Shown here one piece after another: positions 1 through 8,977 of a stretch of 64,000 nt of DNA (position 1 is its first letter; each line of letters opens with the position of its first letter). A model generated the notes under the pieces. That model had not been told where the DNA came from. It made no database searches and saw only the letters and a program-made list of their open reading frames with translations. The DNA comes from an uncultured Oscillospiraceae bacterium (lineage in GTDB: Bacteria > Bacillota > Clostridia > Oscillospirales > Oscillospiraceae): the NCBI GenBank assembly GCA_947626085.1, contig CANQQU010000002.1, positions 1 through 64,000 of the forward strand, read 5' to 3'. The position numbers and the translations under genes were made by a program.

Positions 1-77
1 GTCCCTTGCAGGGCGGCAGGTATCCGTATGTGTATGTGGACGGCATCTATCTAAAGCGGAATTGGGGCGGAGAGTAT
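1..77 (+). mobile_element. IS256 (mutator)-family transposase fragment, truncated at both ends
   Basis: Frame 3 translates as PLQGGRYPYVYVDGIYLKRNWGGEY, matching the conserved IS256 transposase core (…YVYVDGIYLKRxWGGE…). Similarity stops after base ~77. Confidence 0.75.
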
Positions 78-404
78 AGGGTGAAGCAGTATTGCGCTTT
101 CTGGGTTCTCAAGAGGCATCATTATTCCAAGGATGTTTGCAATCATTTCTTCTTTATCGATCCCAGAGGTAAACTGATCCTTAAAATGAGGGAATACTGC
201 TCTACACCATCGCTGGGATTCAAATACGGGAAAATCGTCACAACATAATCTTCCGTTAGCATTAAAGATATAATTGAAAAGTTCTACAATAGATGTTTTC
301 CCGCTATTGTTTGCTCCGGCAATGACAGTAATGTCGTCTTCCATATGAATTGTTGCTTTCAGAATTTTCCGAAACCCAGAGATCTGAATAGTTTTAATTT
401 TCAT
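51..404 (-). pseudogene. AAA / OLD-like ATPase, N-terminal part only; C-terminus lost at the IS256 junction
   Basis: MKIKTIQISGFRKILKATIHMEDDITVIAGANNSGKTSIVELFNYIF: Walker A (GANNSGKTS) in the N-terminal context of SMC/OLD-type ATPases. The ORF runs out into antisense of the IS256 fragment. Confidence 0.7.
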
Positions 405-460
405 TTATTTTTCCTCCTATAACGGATTACAACTGCCGCTTCTATTCATTTTATATCATT

Positions 461-1507
461 TTACGCCTTTAGATACTTTGACGCTCTCCCGGAACCGATC
501 CGCTTAATCCTACCGTCCTTCACCATAGCTCCCAACACGGCCTCCACCGTCGTGGGGCTGACATCCGGCAAAATGTTGCAGATCTGCGCTTTAGAAAGTG
601 GAGTCAAACTGTTTAATACTGTGGCTTCAATACGGGCCTTTTTGGAAATCCTTTTCCCGTGGGCTATGGCAAAACGCTCGTCCAGCTCCTTATAGCACAT
701 ATATAAGGTGGACAGGAAGTTCTCAATAAACGGGAAATAGCTGTTCTCATTCGTATGCCAACCAACAGAGGACTGCCGCAGCGCTTCGTAATAGAAGTCC
801 TTGTAGTTATTGATCTGCTCCTCAAAGGACACATATTTCCCCACATCATAGCCGTTTTTATATAGCAACAAGAGGGAGAGCAGTCTGGACATTCGTCCGT
901 TTCCGTCCTGAAAGGGATGGATGCAAAGGAAATCCAAAATCACGCACGGGATTAGCAGAAGCTGGTTGATGTTCGCGTTGCCGCAGGCATCCAGATAAGC
1001 AAGTTCCAGCTGCTCCATGGCCGCCTCTGTCTCGGCTGCCGGCATTGGAAAAAACCGCACCCTTCGATTTCCGGCAGCATCCACTTCCAGAATCACGTTG
1101 TCGTCCTTTTTGTACTGGCCGCTGTACTCATATCCGGCGATGGGAAGCAGCATTTCATGCAAACGCAGGATGTCACGCTGGCGAAAGCTGATGTGCTCAT
1201 AGCCCAGATGAATCTCATTCAGCGCGTCTCTGTATCCGGCAATTTCCGCCTCGTTGTGGTTCAGCGGCGCGCTGTTTTGGTTGACGATAGCAACAATGCG
1301 CTCATCGCTGGTGACGATTCCCTCAATAGCGTTGGAACTCTTGACGGACTGCACTTTCGCTATGGCCTCTAACTCCGTGAAAACACGGATATACTCTTCT
1401 TTTCGGATCCCAGCCATAGTCTTCAGGCTTGCGATACTTGCGGTAAGGTTTACCAGATTTGCGGGCAGCAACCCATTATCTAAGAAAGAATAGTCAAACC
1501 TTCTCAT
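461..1507 (-). CDS. Fic family protein (class II, N-terminal inhibitory motif, C-terminal winged-helix-like region)
   Basis: Fic motif HPFQDGNGRMSRLL; inhibitory-type motif SSNAIEG near the N-terminus; C-terminal 'LTPLSKAQICNILPDVSPTTVEAVLGAMVKDGRIKRIGSGRASKY' looks like an HTH. Confidence 0.92.
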   Translation of the reverse strand: MRRFDYSFLDNGLLPANLVNLTASIASLKTMAGIRKEEYIRVFTELEAIAKVQSVKSSNAIEGIVTSDERIVAIVNQNSAPLNHNEAEIAGYRDALNEIHLGYEHISFRQRDILRLHEMLLPIAGYEYSGQYKKDDNVILEVDAAGNRRVRFFPMPAAETEAAMEQLELAYLDACGNANINQLLLIPCVILDFLCIHPFQDGNGRMSRLLSLLLLYKNGYDVGKYVSFEEQINNYKDFYYEALRQSSVGWHTNENSYFPFIENFLSTLYMCYKELDERFAIAHGKRISKKARIEATVLNSLTPLSKAQICNILPDVSPTTVEAVLGAMVKDGRIKRIGSGRASKYLKA

Positions 1508-1523
1508 GGTACATCCCTCCGAT

Positions 1524-1610
1524 CTGCATATAATTATAGCATATTATATGCAGAAACGCAAGTAAAAACAAAGCTTTCTGCATATAATACTTTCTTAATA
1601 TATGCAGAAA
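1524..1610. promoter_or_regulatory. Two tandem inverted repeats (TTTCTGCATATAAT / ATTATATGCAGAAA) upstream of fic, candidate operator
   Basis: IR1: CTGCATATAAT (1524-1534) / ATTATATGCAG (1543-1553). IR2: TTTCTGCATATAAT (1575-1588) / AATATATGCAGAAA (1597-1610), one mismatch. Confidence 0.7.
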
Positions 1611-1723
1611 TAGGGATTCCTAAACCATTCATTCTTTTTTACCCAAGCTGTTTTCCGGTGCGCTTTGACTTGGTTTTATTTTACCATTTCTTCGTATTCA
1701 TGCTACAATGATCTCCGAAGGAG

Positions 1724-2854
1724 ATGGTTATTTTGAATAACAAGTACAATGAATCTGTAAAGCAGTCAGTGGTTGAACGCTATCGCGCTGGGGAATCCGT
1801 TGCTTCGATTCTTGCCGATACCGGTATCCCCCGCAGCACGGTATACGCATGGATCAAGGCGTCCGTTGATATCGGTTCCGGTAAAAAAGAAGTGTCTCTA
1901 AAAAACTATCGCTTGTTGGAAAACAAGGTCACAAGATTGCAGGGCATTATAGAGATACTAAAGAAGGTCGGTTGCACTGTCAACGATCCGCTTGAGGTCA
2001 AGCTCCCCGCGCTGGAAGCGTTGCAGGATCAATACAGTGTGCACATGCTGCGTGAAGCGCTCAATGTTCCAAGAGGTACCTATTATAACTACCTCTTTCG
2101 CAATAAGCGCACACATACTTGGTACGCGGAGCGGCGAGAAATACTTAAGGCTGAAATCCAGTGTATCTACGACGACAGCCGGCAGATATTCGGCGCCGCA
2201 AAAATCTGTGCCGTTATGAAAGAACGCGGAATCCGTGTTTCAAACAAGATGGTATCTGAACTGATGCGGGATATGGGTCTTACCAGCATCCGGCAGGATG
2301 CCAAAGACCTATATGACAAAGAGCAACGGCGCTTTAAGAATTATTTGAATCAGCAGTTTACGGCCACACGCCCCAATGAAATATGGGTAAGCGACGTAAC
2401 CTGTTTCCGATTTAATAACAAGAACTACTACATCTGCGCAATTCTGGATTTATTTTCACGGATGGTCGTGGGATACCGCATCGGCAAAGTCAACAGTACG
2501 CAACTTGTCCGAAGCACGTTTCAAATGGCATATAAAGAACGCTGTCCCATAGGACCGTTGACCTTTCATACGGATCGCGGGTCAAACTATCATTCCAAGA
2601 CCTTCTGTGGGCTTTTACGTTCTCTCGGCGTCACGCAGTCTTTTTCAAGAGCGCATATCCCATATGACAATTCCGTCATGGAGTCCTTCTTCTCCAACCT
2701 AAAGCGTGAGGAACTCTACCGAACAAAATACCGCTCTGAAAACGAATTCAGAACGGCAGTAGACACATATATGATTTTCTACAACGAACAGCGTCCACAC
2801 GCCAAAAATGGATACAAGACGCCATTAAAAAAAAGAAATGGATTATCTCAATAG
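1724..2854 (+). mobile_element. IS3-family transposase, HTH and integrase core in one uninterrupted ORF
   Basis: N-terminal HTH (YRAGESVASILADTGIPRSTVYAWIK), then rve DDE core (RPNEIWVSDVTCF…; FHTDRGSNY; SVMESFFSNLKREELY; YNEQRPHAKNGYKTP). Confidence 0.93.
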
Positions 2855-3009
2855 ATAAGCCGCTTTTGACGCGAAATTCATTTAGACACAGGGATTCGGA
2901 TTGTAAGATTCTTTCGTTTTCGATTCCTGTTTTGGGCTTTTTTGATTATCATGTCCGATTTGAAATCTGGAATCAAACGCCCATAAACCAGCGTGAAATC
3001 AAGAAAAAT

Positions 3010-3062
3010 AAAGAAGCATCCTTTGCTGTCCAACCCCAGGGGGTTCAGATCGCAAAGGATGT
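3010..3062 (-). terminator. Rho-independent terminator downstream of tRNA-Val
   Basis: Perfect 10-bp stem CATCCTTTGC (3017-3026) / GCAAAGGATG (3052-3061), followed on the minus strand by a T-rich tract (CTTCTTTATTTTTCTT). Confidence 0.65.
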
Positions 3063-3068
3063 TTTAGA

Positions 3069-3144
3069 TGGTGGACGATAACGGACTCGAACCGCTGACC
3101 CTTCGCACGTCAAGCGAATGCTCTACCAGCTGAGCTAATCGTCC
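3069..3144 (-). tRNA. tRNA-Val (anticodon GAC), CCA encoded
   Basis: Reverse complement ggacgattagctcagctggtagagcattcgcttgacgtgcgaagggtcagcggttcgagtccgttatcgtccacca folds as a cloverleaf; anticodon loop TTGACGT. Confidence 0.95.
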
Positions 3145-3201
3145 GGGAGCAGTTGCTATTATACGGCACGGTTTGCGTTTTGTCAAGGACTTTTTCTGCC
3201 G

Positions 3202-4128
3202 CTAACGGGAAATCACCTGATATTTTCCCCCGGAAAGCGCCGCCCCCTGGGTGGCGTAGACCTGGCCGTCCGTCAGAATAAACACCGCTTCAAAATCCTC
3301 GCTGGCCCGCCACAGCGCCGTCCCCTTCTCCATGCCCAGTACGAACAGGGCGGTGGAAAGGGCGTCGGCGGTCATGCCGTCGGCGCAGATCACCGTCACC
3401 GAGGCCAGGCCGGAATCCGCCGGATAGCCGGTCCAGGGGTCCATGATGTGGTGATACCGCACCCCGTCCAGCTCAAAATACCGCTGATAGTCCCCGGAGG
3501 TCACTACCGCCATGGTCCCCGTGACACTGACCACCAGGTTCTGGCCCTCTCCCCTGGGGTCCTGCAGGGCAATCTGCCAGGGCTCGCCCCCCGGCTTTTC
3601 CCCGTAGGTCTGGACGTTGCCCCCCAGATTCAGCACGGCCCGATCCACCTCCATCTCCGACAGGAGGGCGGCCAGCTTTTCCCCGGCGTAGCCCTTGATC
3701 ACCCCGCCCAGATCGTAGACCGGGTCCGCCAGGGCGGCCTGAATTTCTGCCGGGGAGGGCACCCGGTGATCCCCGGAGAAAAAGCCCCAGGCCTCCGTCA
3801 GCCGGTAGAGCTGGGGATTAAAGGCGCCGCCGGTGCGCTCCTTGAGGGCCTGGGCCCGGGCCAGCACCTCCTGGACCTCCTGAGAAACCGGCTCCCCGGC
3901 CTGGAAGGCTGCCAGGGCCGAGGCGTCCGAGGAGGCATTCCAGATCCGGTCCATCTCCAGCAGGGTATTTTCCAAGGCGTCGCAGGCGGCCTGCCCGTCC
4001 TTTCCCCAGACGCGAAGCTCCATGACCGTGTCCATGCAGAACACCGTCTTTTCCGCCGGGGTCTGTTGGATGGCGCATCCTGTCAGCAGCAGCGCCGCCA
4101 GGGCCGCTGCCAAGGCCCTTTTACCCAT
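3202..4128 (-). CDS. apbE: FAD:protein FMN transferase (ApbE family lipoprotein)
   Basis: Lipobox LLLTGCA; MDTVMELRVWG; DLGGVIKGYAGEKLAALL; LNLGGNVQTYG; HHIMDPWTGYPA; DALSTALFVLG. Confidence 0.93.
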   Translation of the reverse strand: MGKRALAAALAALLLTGCAIQQTPAEKTVFCMDTVMELRVWGKDGQAACDALENTLLEMDRIWNASSDASALAAFQAGEPVSQEVQEVLARAQALKERTGGAFNPQLYRLTEAWGFFSGDHRVPSPAEIQAALADPVYDLGGVIKGYAGEKLAALLSEMEVDRAVLNLGGNVQTYGEKPGGEPWQIALQDPRGEGQNLVVSVTGTMAVVTSGDYQRYFELDGVRYHHIMDPWTGYPADSGLASVTVICADGMTADALSTALFVLGMEKGTALWRASEDFEAVFILTDGQVYATQGAALSGGKYQVISR

Positions 4129-4182
4129 GGGATCCCCTCCTGACAAGGAAAACCAGGCACGGGGCCGCCGTGCCTGGAACAT

Positions 4183-5109
4183 TTACGCGCCCCACAGTCC
4201 CCGGGGGTATTTGCCCTCGTCCGTCAAATCGGCAAGGGCCTGGATGACCTGGGGCTTGTCCTCGGCGTAGGTCACGCCAAACCACCGGTCCTCGGAACGA
4301 AGCACTTTGACCCGGGCCTTGCCCTCCTGGAGCAGGGTCTCCACCGTCAGGGGGAGAAAATACTCGGCCTTTACAGGGTTCTCCGCCGACAGCAGAAACT
4401 GGGGAAACCGCCGGGCGGCCTCCTCCAAGAAACTGTGGGTGAAGCCCCACATATTCATGGACACGGTGGTGTCCGCCGGAACGTCCGTCCAATGGGTCCC
4501 ATCCTCGGTGAAGTGGATGCCGCCGGGATATTTTTCAATTCGGGTGCGCTCCTGCACCTCCGTCAGATAGCCCCGGCTGTCCACCTGGCAGATGCCCCGG
4601 GCCACGGAGCCGTAGTCCGTCACCGTGTTGCCCAGCAGGTAGCCCACCATGCAGTAGTCGTAGAGCGGGCCGTCCTGCGCGCGCTTCAGCTGCCGGTAAA
4701 TGACCTCAAAGGCGGACTGACCGTAGTAGTCGTCGGCGTTGACCACGGCGAAGGGGGCGCCGCCGATCTGCTCCCGGGCGCACAGCACGGCATGGGTGGT
4801 GCCCCAGGGCTTCGTCCGCTCGGGAGGAATTTGGAACGCCGGGGGAACCAGGCTGTCCAGCTCCTGATAGGCATAGCGAATCTCCAGAGGGCACTTTTCT
4901 AACCTGGCGCCCACATAGCGCATGAAATCCGCCTCAATGGCCTTCTTAATGATAATCACGGCGGTCCGGAAACCGGCCCTCCACGCGTCGTACAAGGAAA
5001 AATCCAGAATTGCCTCGCCCTGACATCCCACCGCGTCGATCTGCTTCAGGCCGCCGTACCGGCTGCCCATGCCCGCCGCCAGGACCACCAGGACCGGTTC
5101 TTGGTTCAT
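4183..5109 (-). CDS. Nucleotidyltransferase family protein (sugar-phosphate nucleotidyltransferase-like)
   Basis: N-terminal VVLAAGMGSRYGGLKQIDAVG…GEAILDFSLYDA; VVNADDYYG. Confidence 0.85.
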   Translation of the reverse strand: MNQEPVLVVLAAGMGSRYGGLKQIDAVGCQGEAILDFSLYDAWRAGFRTAVIIIKKAIEADFMRYVGARLEKCPLEIRYAYQELDSLVPPAFQIPPERTKPWGTTHAVLCAREQIGGAPFAVVNADDYYGQSAFEVIYRQLKRAQDGPLYDYCMVGYLLGNTVTDYGSVARGICQVDSRGYLTEVQERTRIEKYPGGIHFTEDGTHWTDVPADTTVSMNMWGFTHSFLEEAARRFPQFLLSAENPVKAEYFLPLTVETLLQEGKARVKVLRSEDRWFGVTYAEDKPQVIQALADLTDEGKYPRGLWGA

Positions 5110-5187
5110 GGAATGACCTCCTTTATTGTTGTTCTTTTTATTATATGTCAGCCGGTGAAAAAGCGCAAGATGGAAATGGAAAATTTT

Positions 5188-6363
5188 TCACAAAAGCCGG
5201 AGAATATAACCTTTCAGGTAGCTGCTGGTCTCGCTGGACAGAATGGCCGGGTGGTCCCGGCTCTGGGTCAGGCTCTCCAGCAGCATGGCCTCCCGGCCCG
5301 CGTCCGCCGCCGCCTCCCGGAGCATCTTCAGAAACAGCGGGGCGGTCATGTACTGGCTGCAGGAAAAGGTCGCCAGCACCCCGCCGGGCTCCAGCAGCTT
5401 CATGCAGCGAAGATTCAGCTCCTTGTACCCCCGGTAGGCGCCGTCCAGGGCCTTCCGGTTTTTGGCGAAGGCGGGCGGGTCGCAGACGATCAGGCCGTAC
5501 CGCTTTCCTTCGCCGCTCTCCCGGCGGACCAGGTCGAAGACGTTGTCCTCCTGGACCCCGATCCGCTCCGCCACGCCGTTCCGCCGGGCGTTCTCCATCA
5601 CCAGGGGCAGCACCTCGCCGCTGATATCCACCGCCTTGACGGATTTGGCGCCGTAGATCGCGGCGTGGACGGCGAAGCCGCCGGTGTGGCAGCACAGGTC
5701 CAGCACATTCCTTCCGGGGCAGTAGGGCTTGATCCGGCCCCGGTTCTCCTGCTGGTCCAGGAAGTGACCGGTTTTCTGCCCGTGGAGCAGATCGGCGGCC
5801 ATTCGGGCATCGTGTTCCCAAAATTCCACCCGGTCCGGCAGGGTCCCGTAGACCACGCCGGCGCGCTGAGGCAGGCCCTCCAGCTCCCGGATGGCCAGAT
5901 CGTTCCGCTCCACGATGCCCTTGGGGGCGAACAGCTCCACCAGGATCACCACAATGGTCTCCTGATAGGCCGCCATGCCCAGGCAGGTGATCTGAAAGCT
6001 CAGATAATCCCCGAATTTGTCCACCGTCAGCCCCGGAAGGCCGTCGGCATCCCCATAGACCACCCGGCAGGCGTTGGAAAAGCCCAACTCCCGCCGCAGT
6101 CTCCAAGCGGCGGCGATCCGCTGCCGCAAAAGGGCAACATCCACTTCCAGCCGTTCCCGGCCCAGCAGCCGCACCAGGATCTTGGACCTGCTGTTGAAAA
6201 AGCCCCGGCCCAGAAAGGCGCCGTCGGCGCCGGTCACATCCACCACGCCGCCGTCCGCGCAGTCCTCGTCCACCCAGGCGGCCTGGTTGTCATAGACCCA
6301 GCGCCCGCCGGCAATGAGGCCCCGCTCCTCGCCCCGGCGCAGCCGCACTTCTCCGATCGACAT
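5188..6363 (-). CDS. Class I SAM-dependent rRNA methyltransferase (RlmI/RlmK-type, PUA domain)
   Basis: N-terminal PUA-like segment; VLDLCCHTGGFAVHAA; ICDPPAFAKNRKAL; FSCSQYMT. Confidence 0.9.
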   Translation of the reverse strand: MSIGEVRLRRGEERGLIAGGRWVYDNQAAWVDEDCADGGVVDVTGADGAFLGRGFFNSRSKILVRLLGRERLEVDVALLRQRIAAAWRLRRELGFSNACRVVYGDADGLPGLTVDKFGDYLSFQITCLGMAAYQETIVVILVELFAPKGIVERNDLAIRELEGLPQRAGVVYGTLPDRVEFWEHDARMAADLLHGQKTGHFLDQQENRGRIKPYCPGRNVLDLCCHTGGFAVHAAIYGAKSVKAVDISGEVLPLVMENARRNGVAERIGVQEDNVFDLVRRESGEGKRYGLIVCDPPAFAKNRKALDGAYRGYKELNLRCMKLLEPGGVLATFSCSQYMTAPLFLKMLREAAADAGREAMLLESLTQSRDHPAILSSETSSYLKGYILRLL

Positions 6364-6373
6364 GGTATTCCTC

Positions 6374-7288
6374 CTATTTAAGCAGTGCTGGGTCCAGCGT
6401 GACCGCCTCCCGGCGGAGCCGGTCCCAGGTAAATTCTCCCATCAGCTCTCGGGCGGACACCGGCTCCCGCCGGTCTATCATCCCGGCGGCATAGGCCAGG
6501 GTCCCCAGCAGGGCTTCCGCCGACATCCGCTGCCGCAGGGCTCCCAGATCCAGGTCCCGGTCCCGCTTGCTCAGGCGGCGGCCGTCCGGGGCCAGGAGCA
6601 TGGGCACATGGCCGTACCGAGACTGGGAAAAGCCAAACAGCTCCCGCAAATACATCTGCCTGGGCGTGGAGGAGAGCAGGTCCGCCCCCCGAACCACCTC
6701 GGTGACGCCGGTCTCCCCGTCGTCCACCGTCACCGCCAGCTGGTACACATAGACCCCGTCAGCCCGGCGAACCACGAAGTCCCCGCAGTCCGTGGCCAGG
6801 TTCTGCCGGTATTCCCCCTGGGCCAGGTCCGTGAACCGGAATACCCGGTCCGGTACCTTCACCCGCCAGGCGGGGGCCCGGCGGTACGCCCCCCGCTGTT
6901 CCTCCGTCAAATTCCGGCAGGTGCCGGGATAGACGTAGGTACCGTCGGACAGGTGGGGAGCATTGGGGCTGTGGAGCAGGCTCCGGGTGCAGTAACAGGG
7001 GTAGAGCAGCCCCTGGGCCGAAAGGGCGTCAAAATACCGGTCGTAGACCGGGCCCCGGAGGCTTTGGGGCTGGGTCTCCTCGTCCCAAGTCAGACCCAGC
7101 CAGCGCAGGTCCTCCCGGATGGCCTGGGCGTAAGTCTCGCTGGTACGCAGGGTGTCCAGGTCTTCCATCCGCAGTACAAAGCCGCCCCCCTGGGACCGCG
7201 CGGAGAGCCAGGCGATCAGGGCGGCGAACACGTTTCCCAAATGCATCCGCCCGGAGGGCGTGGGGGCGAAGCGTCCCAGAGCCGTCAC
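6374..7288 (-). CDS. gluQRS: Glutamyl-queuosine tRNA(Asp) synthetase
   Basis: GTG start giving VTALGRFAPTPSGRMHLGNVFAAL (HIGH-like); LRMEDLDTLR; GADLLSSTPRQMYL; LSKRDRDLDL (KMSKS-like). Lacks the anticodon-binding domain of GltX. Confidence 0.92.
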   Translation of the reverse strand: MTALGRFAPTPSGRMHLGNVFAALIAWLSARSQGGGFVLRMEDLDTLRTSETYAQAIREDLRWLGLTWDEETQPQSLRGPVYDRYFDALSAQGLLYPCYCTRSLLHSPNAPHLSDGTYVYPGTCRNLTEEQRGAYRRAPAWRVKVPDRVFRFTDLAQGEYRQNLATDCGDFVVRRADGVYVYQLAVTVDDGETGVTEVVRGADLLSSTPRQMYLRELFGFSQSRYGHVPMLLAPDGRRLSKRDRDLDLGALRQRMSAEALLGTLAYAAGMIDRREPVSARELMGEFTWDRLRREAVTLDPALLK

Positions 7289-7620
7289 GGCTGGCCCCCC
7301 GCTATGATCCACCAGACCAGCAGGCAAATGATCAAAGCCAGCAGGATCACCGCCGCGATCAGAAGCGGGCTGGTGGGCTCGGACTGGGGCCCAGGGCCGT
7401 AATCCTCCCCGTCGTCCTCGTCGTAGTCGTCCTCGTCTTCGTCGTAGCCCTCCGGCTCCTCCTGGGCCAAGAGAGCGTCCAGGTCCAAGGAGTCGTCCCA
7501 CTCCGACTCCGGCTGGGGCTCGTCGTCCTCAAAGTCATAAAAGCTCTTTTCCGCTTTTTCCTCTTCTTCCAGCAGCGCCCGGTTCAGCCGGTCAAGCTCC
7601 TGATCCCGATCCCGAAACAT
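7285..7620 (-). CDS. Small acidic protein with a C-terminal transmembrane segment
   Basis: MFRDRDQELDRLNRALLEEEEKAEKSFYDFEDDEPQPE…DEDEDDYDEDDGEDYG…LLIAAVILLALIICLLVWWIIAG; overlaps the gluQRS start by 4 bp. Confidence 0.75.
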   Translation of the reverse strand: MFRDRDQELDRLNRALLEEEEKAEKSFYDFEDDEPQPESEWDDSLDLDALLAQEEPEGYDEDEDDYDEDDGEDYGPGPQSEPTSPLLIAAVILLALIICLLVWWIIAGGQP

Positions 7621-7737
7621 AAGCGCCCTCCTTTTTTTGATCATTATACCAGACAAGGCCCGAAAGGTCAATTCCCAAGTGATATTTCCCCCCAGGGGTT
7701 CATAGAGTGTCACCACAAAGGCATTGGAGGGATCGGT

Positions 7738-8898
7738 ATGAAACGGGCCGTATGGATGTTGATGATCTGTGTGCTTTTGGCGGGGCTGCTGCCCGCCAGG
7801 GCCTACGCGGTGGACTTGAATGTGGCGGGGAAAAGCGCCGTTCTCATGGACATCGCCACCGGAACGGTACTCTATGAGTCCAATTCCCATGAGCCCCTGG
7901 CCCCCGCCAGCGTGACCAAGGTGATGACCATGCTGCTGATCATGGAGGCCATCGACTCCGGCAAGATCAGTTGGGACGACGCCGTCATCGCCTCTGAGGC
8001 CGCCGCCGCCAAGGGGGGCAGTCAGATCTACCTCAAGGTGGGCGAGAGCATGAAGGTTTCGGAGATGCTCAAGTCCATTGCCGTCTCCTCCGCCAACGAC
8101 TGCGCCTGCGCCATGGCGGAACACATCGCCGGCAGCGAGTCCGCCTTTGTGGAAATGATGAACGCCCGGGCCAAGGAGCTGGGCATGGCGGACACCCATT
8201 TCGTCAACTGCACCGGCCTGGACGACGACGATTCGGCGAAGGAGCATCGCACCTCGGCCTACGATATCGCCCTGATGAGCCGGGAGCTGCTGAAAAATCA
8301 CCCGGACATCACCAAATTTACCACCATCTGGATGGATACCGTGCGCTCTGGGACCTTTGGGCTGGCCAACACCAACAAGCTCATCCGGTTTTACTCCGGG
8401 GCGACGGGCTTAAAAACCGGCTTCACCTCCGGGGCGGGGTACTGCCTGTCCGCCTCGGCAGAGCGAGAGGGGCTGGGGCTGATCGCCGTGGTGATGGGCT
8501 GTAAAACCAGTCAGGAGCGGTTCGCCGCCTGCAAGTCCATGCTGGACTACGGCTTCGCCAACTACGCCCTGATATCCCCGGCGCTGGAGGAGGCCGACCC
8601 GGTGCCGGTGAAGCTGGGGGCAGAAGGATCGGTGAAGGTCCAGCTGGGTCAGGAGGCCGCCCTGCTGATCGACAAGGCCCAGCGCTCCAGTGTCACCACT
8701 CAGATCACACTGGAGGAGTCGGTCACGGCCCCGGTCAGCCAGGGCCAGCGGCTGGGCACCATGACGGTGCGCTCCGGAGAGCAGATCCTGGCCCAGGTGC
8801 CGCTGGTGGCGGAGAAGGCGGTGCCCCGCCTGACCTGGACAGAGCTGTTCTGCCGGGTGCTGGGCCGGGTGTGCTGCGCCCGGCAGGCTGGGGAATAG
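7738..8898 (+). CDS. D-alanyl-D-alanine carboxypeptidase (PBP5/DacF family)
   Basis: PASVTKVMTMLLIMEAID (SxxK), SSANDCACAM (SxN), LKTGFTSGAGYC (KTG), C-terminal PBP5-type domain. Confidence 0.93.
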   Translation: MKRAVWMLMICVLLAGLLPARAYAVDLNVAGKSAVLMDIATGTVLYESNSHEPLAPASVTKVMTMLLIMEAIDSGKISWDDAVIASEAAAAKGGSQIYLKVGESMKVSEMLKSIAVSSANDCACAMAEHIAGSESAFVEMMNARAKELGMADTHFVNCTGLDDDDSAKEHRTSAYDIALMSRELLKNHPDITKFTTIWMDTVRSGTFGLANTNKLIRFYSGATGLKTGFTSGAGYCLSASAEREGLGLIAVVMGCKTSQERFAACKSMLDYGFANYALISPALEEADPVPVKLGAEGSVKVQLGQEAALLIDKAQRSSVTTQITLEESVTAPVSQGQRLGTMTVRSGEQILAQVPLVAEKAVPRLTWTELFCRVLGRVCCARQAGE

Positions 8899-8901
8899 CA
8901 C

Positions 8902-8942
8902 AAAAAGCCATGTCCTTTCCTGGGGAAGGGACATGGCTTTTG
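8902..8942. terminator. Rho-independent hairpin between convergent genes
   Basis: AAAAGCCATGTCC (8903-8915) / GGACATGGCTTTT (8929-8941). Confidence 0.8.
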
Positions 8943-8977
8943 TATTTCATGGTTCCGCTGCCGGCTCCAAGGGAGCG

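Noticed and set aside
6-248. 80-aa plus-strand ORF at the window edge
   Set aside because: Only the first ~24 codons are IS256 transposase; the rest is antisense of the truncated ATPase, a chimeric accident.
1600-2960. Clear IS3 terminal inverted repeats
   Set aside because: Both flanks were scanned (e.g. agggattc near 1612 and 2889) but no convincing imperfect inverted pair could be defined by eye.
5101-6381. 426-aa plus-strand ORF
   Set aside because: Antisense to the SAM methyltransferase at 5188-6363.
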